From: an uncultured Clostridia bacterium
GTDB lineage: Bacteria > Bacillota_A > Clostridia > TANB77 > CAG-508
DNA: 16,935 bases
NCBI GenBank assembly: GCA_944392525.1
Contig: CALXXB010000033.1
Span: 1-16,935, forward strand
Direction of reading: 5' to 3'
The notes under the pieces were generated by a model. It had not been told where the DNA came from and did not search any database. It saw only the letters and a program-made list of their open reading frames with translations. Below are positions 15,591 through 16,935 of the stretch, piece after piece. The translations under genes and the position numbers were made by a program. Each line of letters starts with the position of its first letter. The stretch's first letter is position 1.

Positions 15591-15995
15591 ATGAACGAGA
15601 AAAAATACAAATCAGTTATTGTAATATGGGGAGTAATTTTCTTAGTTTTACATACACTATCATTGATTAATGTAATAGGATTAAGACCTTTCTATTATAC
15701 ATACTTAACAAAATTAATAACATCATTTGTTGCATTAATTGTTTTAGCATTAGTTATAATTTTTATGGGTCTTTCATTAAAGAAGAAAAAAGCTGGACCT
15801 ATTATAGGAATTATACTTGGTGCAGTTTATATTTTAAATTTTAACTTTGAAAATATATTTATTAGTGTTGTAAATCTAGTTGCAGGTGTTTGTTTTATAA
15901 TATCTTGTGCAGGTATGTTAAAATTTATTAGTAAAACAAACAAAGGTGAAAAAGCAGAAACTAAAGAAGAAAAACAAACTGAAAATAATGCTTAA
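15591..15995 (+). CDS. Small four-helix integral membrane protein of unknown function
   Basis: This 134-residue protein has four likely membrane segments: about 8-30 (VIVIWGVIFLVLHTLSL), 40-63, 68-85 (AGPIIGIILGAVYIL) and 88-113. A basic KKKK loop follows segment two, and a charged Lys/Glu tail closes the protein. The even helix count with basic ends suggests both termini face the cytoplasm. AGGAGAGG lies 5 nt before the ATG. No family motif was recognised. It is 20 bp upstream of mfd with no terminator, so the two are cotranscribed; a functional link to repair is not implied by the sequence. Confidence 0.8.
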   Translation: MNEKKYKSVIVIWGVIFLVLHTLSLINVIGLRPFYYTYLTKLITSFVALIVLALVIIFMGLSLKKKKAGPIIGIILGAVYILNFNFENIFISVVNLVAGVCFIISCAGMLKFISKTNKGEKAETKEEKQTENNA

Positions 15996-16015
15996 AAATA
16001 AAGCTGGAGAATGAC

Positions 16016-16935
16016 ATGAATACAATACTTGGAGAGCTTGGGAAAAGCCAAAAATTTGTTGAAATTGTAAATAGAATAGAAAATAAAAAAAGTCCGATAG
16101 CAATATCGGGCTTAAATGACGTTGGAATGATAAGTATTGGAACAGCAATACATGAATTTACTAAAAAACCAATTTGCATATTGACATATAATGAGATACA
16201 AGCAAAAAAGATATATGAAGATATTAAGTATTTTACTGATAATGTTGTATTTTTTCCTAAGAAAGATGTTGTAACATACGATTATGTTGCAGAAAGTAAA
16301 GAAAATTTATATGAAAGAATAGAAGTATTAAATAAAATAAAATCCAAAAGAGGTTTAATTGTTGTAACAACAATAGAGGCTTCTATGCAAAAACTTCCTA
16401 AAAAAGAAACTTTATTTAAAAATGAATTAAAGTTTAAAGTAGGAGGAGAATATAACTTAGAAGACGTAAAAAAGAATTTAGTTGATTTAGGATATGCTAG
16501 ATATGATTTAATAGAGGGAAGAGGTCAGTTTAGTGTAAGAGGAGACATTGTAGATATAGCTGTAAACAATAAAACTGGTATTAGAATTGAATTTTGGGGA
16601 GACGAAATAGATTCTATTCGTGAATTTAATATAGAAAGCCAAAGGTCAGTTTCAAATAAAAATGAAGCTACGATTTATCCGGCAAATGAATATGTTTTAG
16701 AACAAAGTGTAGATTTGGTATGTAAAAAAATAAGAGAAAAATATAAAGATTATAATAATCAAAATATAATTGAAGAAGATATAGAACAGATAAAATTAGG
16801 AAATTACACAAGTAAAATAGATAAATACTTTGATTGTTTTTATGAAAAACAAGAAACTATATTAGATTATTTGAATTCTAATTATGTATTGTTTATAGAT
16901 GAAATTGGAAAAATAGAACAAAGAAGCCAAAATAT
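16016..16935 (+). CDS. mfd: Mfd, transcription-repair coupling factor, N-terminal part (3'-truncated by window edge)
   Basis: The frame is open from ATG 16016 to the window end: 306 complete codons of a protein usually near 1,150 residues. Mfd removes RNA polymerase stalled at lesions and recruits UvrA. The visible part is the UvrB-like N-terminal module: GYARYDLIEGRGQFSVRGDI (159-178), then IEFWGDEIDSIREF (191-204) and SQRS, which are strongly diagnostic. As expected for Mfd, this module has no Walker A motif (AISGLNDVGM instead), since ATP is used only by the later translocase domains. The start is supported by GGAG 6 nt upstream; an ATG at 16011 stops after two codons. It follows the membrane protein gene by 20 bp. 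Confidence 0.96.
   Translation, partial: MNTILGELGKSQKFVEIVNRIENKKSPIAISGLNDVGMISIGTAIHEFTKKPICILTYNEIQAKKIYEDIKYFTDNVVFFPKKDVVTYDYVAESKENLYERIEVLNKIKSKRGLIVVTTIEASMQKLPKKETLFKNELKFKVGGEYNLEDVKKNLVDLGYARYDLIEGRGQFSVRGDIVDIAVNNKTGIRIEFWGDEIDSIREFNIESQRSVSNKNEATIYPANEYVLEQSVDLVCKKIREKYKDYNNQNIIEEDIEQIKLGNYTSKIDKYFDCFYEKQETILDYLNSNYVLFIDEIGKIEQRSQN

Noticed and set aside
16011..16019. Two-codon ORF ATG-ACA-TGA overlapping the mfd start
   Set aside because: The GGAG site is 1 nt from this ATG but 6 nt from the mfd ATG, so it is very unlikely to be translated.
1..16935. Alternative genetic code with TGA as Trp (Mollicutes-like AT content)
   Set aside because: Trp is TGG throughout and no gene contains in-frame TGA; all genes are full length under the standard bacterial code.

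Overview
The window comes from a very AT-rich, low-GC Gram-positive genome, most likely a Clostridia-class Bacillota. The evidence is AGA/ATA/AAA/TTA-dominated codon use, strong AAGGAGG-type ribosome binding sites, sigma-A promoters with consensus 17-bp spacers, and an AddB-type rather than RecBCD-type nuclease. TGG is the only Trp codon seen and every complete gene stops at TAA or TAG, so the code looks standard. No rRNA, tRNA, CRISPR array, insertion sequence or prophage structure was recognised. Most of the window is chromosomal housekeeping sequence.

Positions 1-5839 (+) hold a run of codirectional genes: the C-terminal part of addB (recombinational repair helicase-nuclease), pgeF (peptidoglycan editing factor / multicopper-oxidase-like YfiH family), an S66 LD-carboxypeptidase, a family 4 uracil-DNA glycosylase, and a GltD-like Fe-S flavoprotein. 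The flavoprotein probably also has its own promoter. The run mixes DNA repair with cell-wall turnover. It ends in a hairpin shared with the convergent gene at 5855-6955 (-), a hypothetical protein with an HExxH zinc-peptidase-like motif and coiled coils.

Positions 6956-7503 are a very AT-rich intergenic stretch of about 550 bp. It has two good forward promoters and a possible terminator between them, so it may encode a short non-coding RNA. The second promoter drives a 171-residue coiled-coil protein (7510-8025) whose core is a 21-bp / 7-residue tandem repeat. That gene converges on leuS (8063-10486, -) across another shared hairpin.

From 10602 (+) runs an operon of two tandem HD-domain phosphohydrolase paralogues of exactly equal length, then a type IA topoisomerase (topB). 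Positions 14160-14906 form a self-contained unit of promoter, orphan 203-residue ORF and terminator; the ORF has clearly higher G+C than its neighbours. plsC (14897-15466, -) then diverges from a small four-helix membrane protein (15591-15995, +), which is followed by the start of mfd (16016 to the window edge).

The most noteworthy items are the tandem HD pair, the putative gluzincin facing a heptad-repeat protein across a promoter-rich non-coding gap, the compositionally distinct orphan ORF, and two divergent promoter pairs with identical geometry (-35 boxes 3 bp apart). No clearly new multi-gene system was identified. The strongest candidates for undescribed biology are single hypothetical genes and the possible small RNA.
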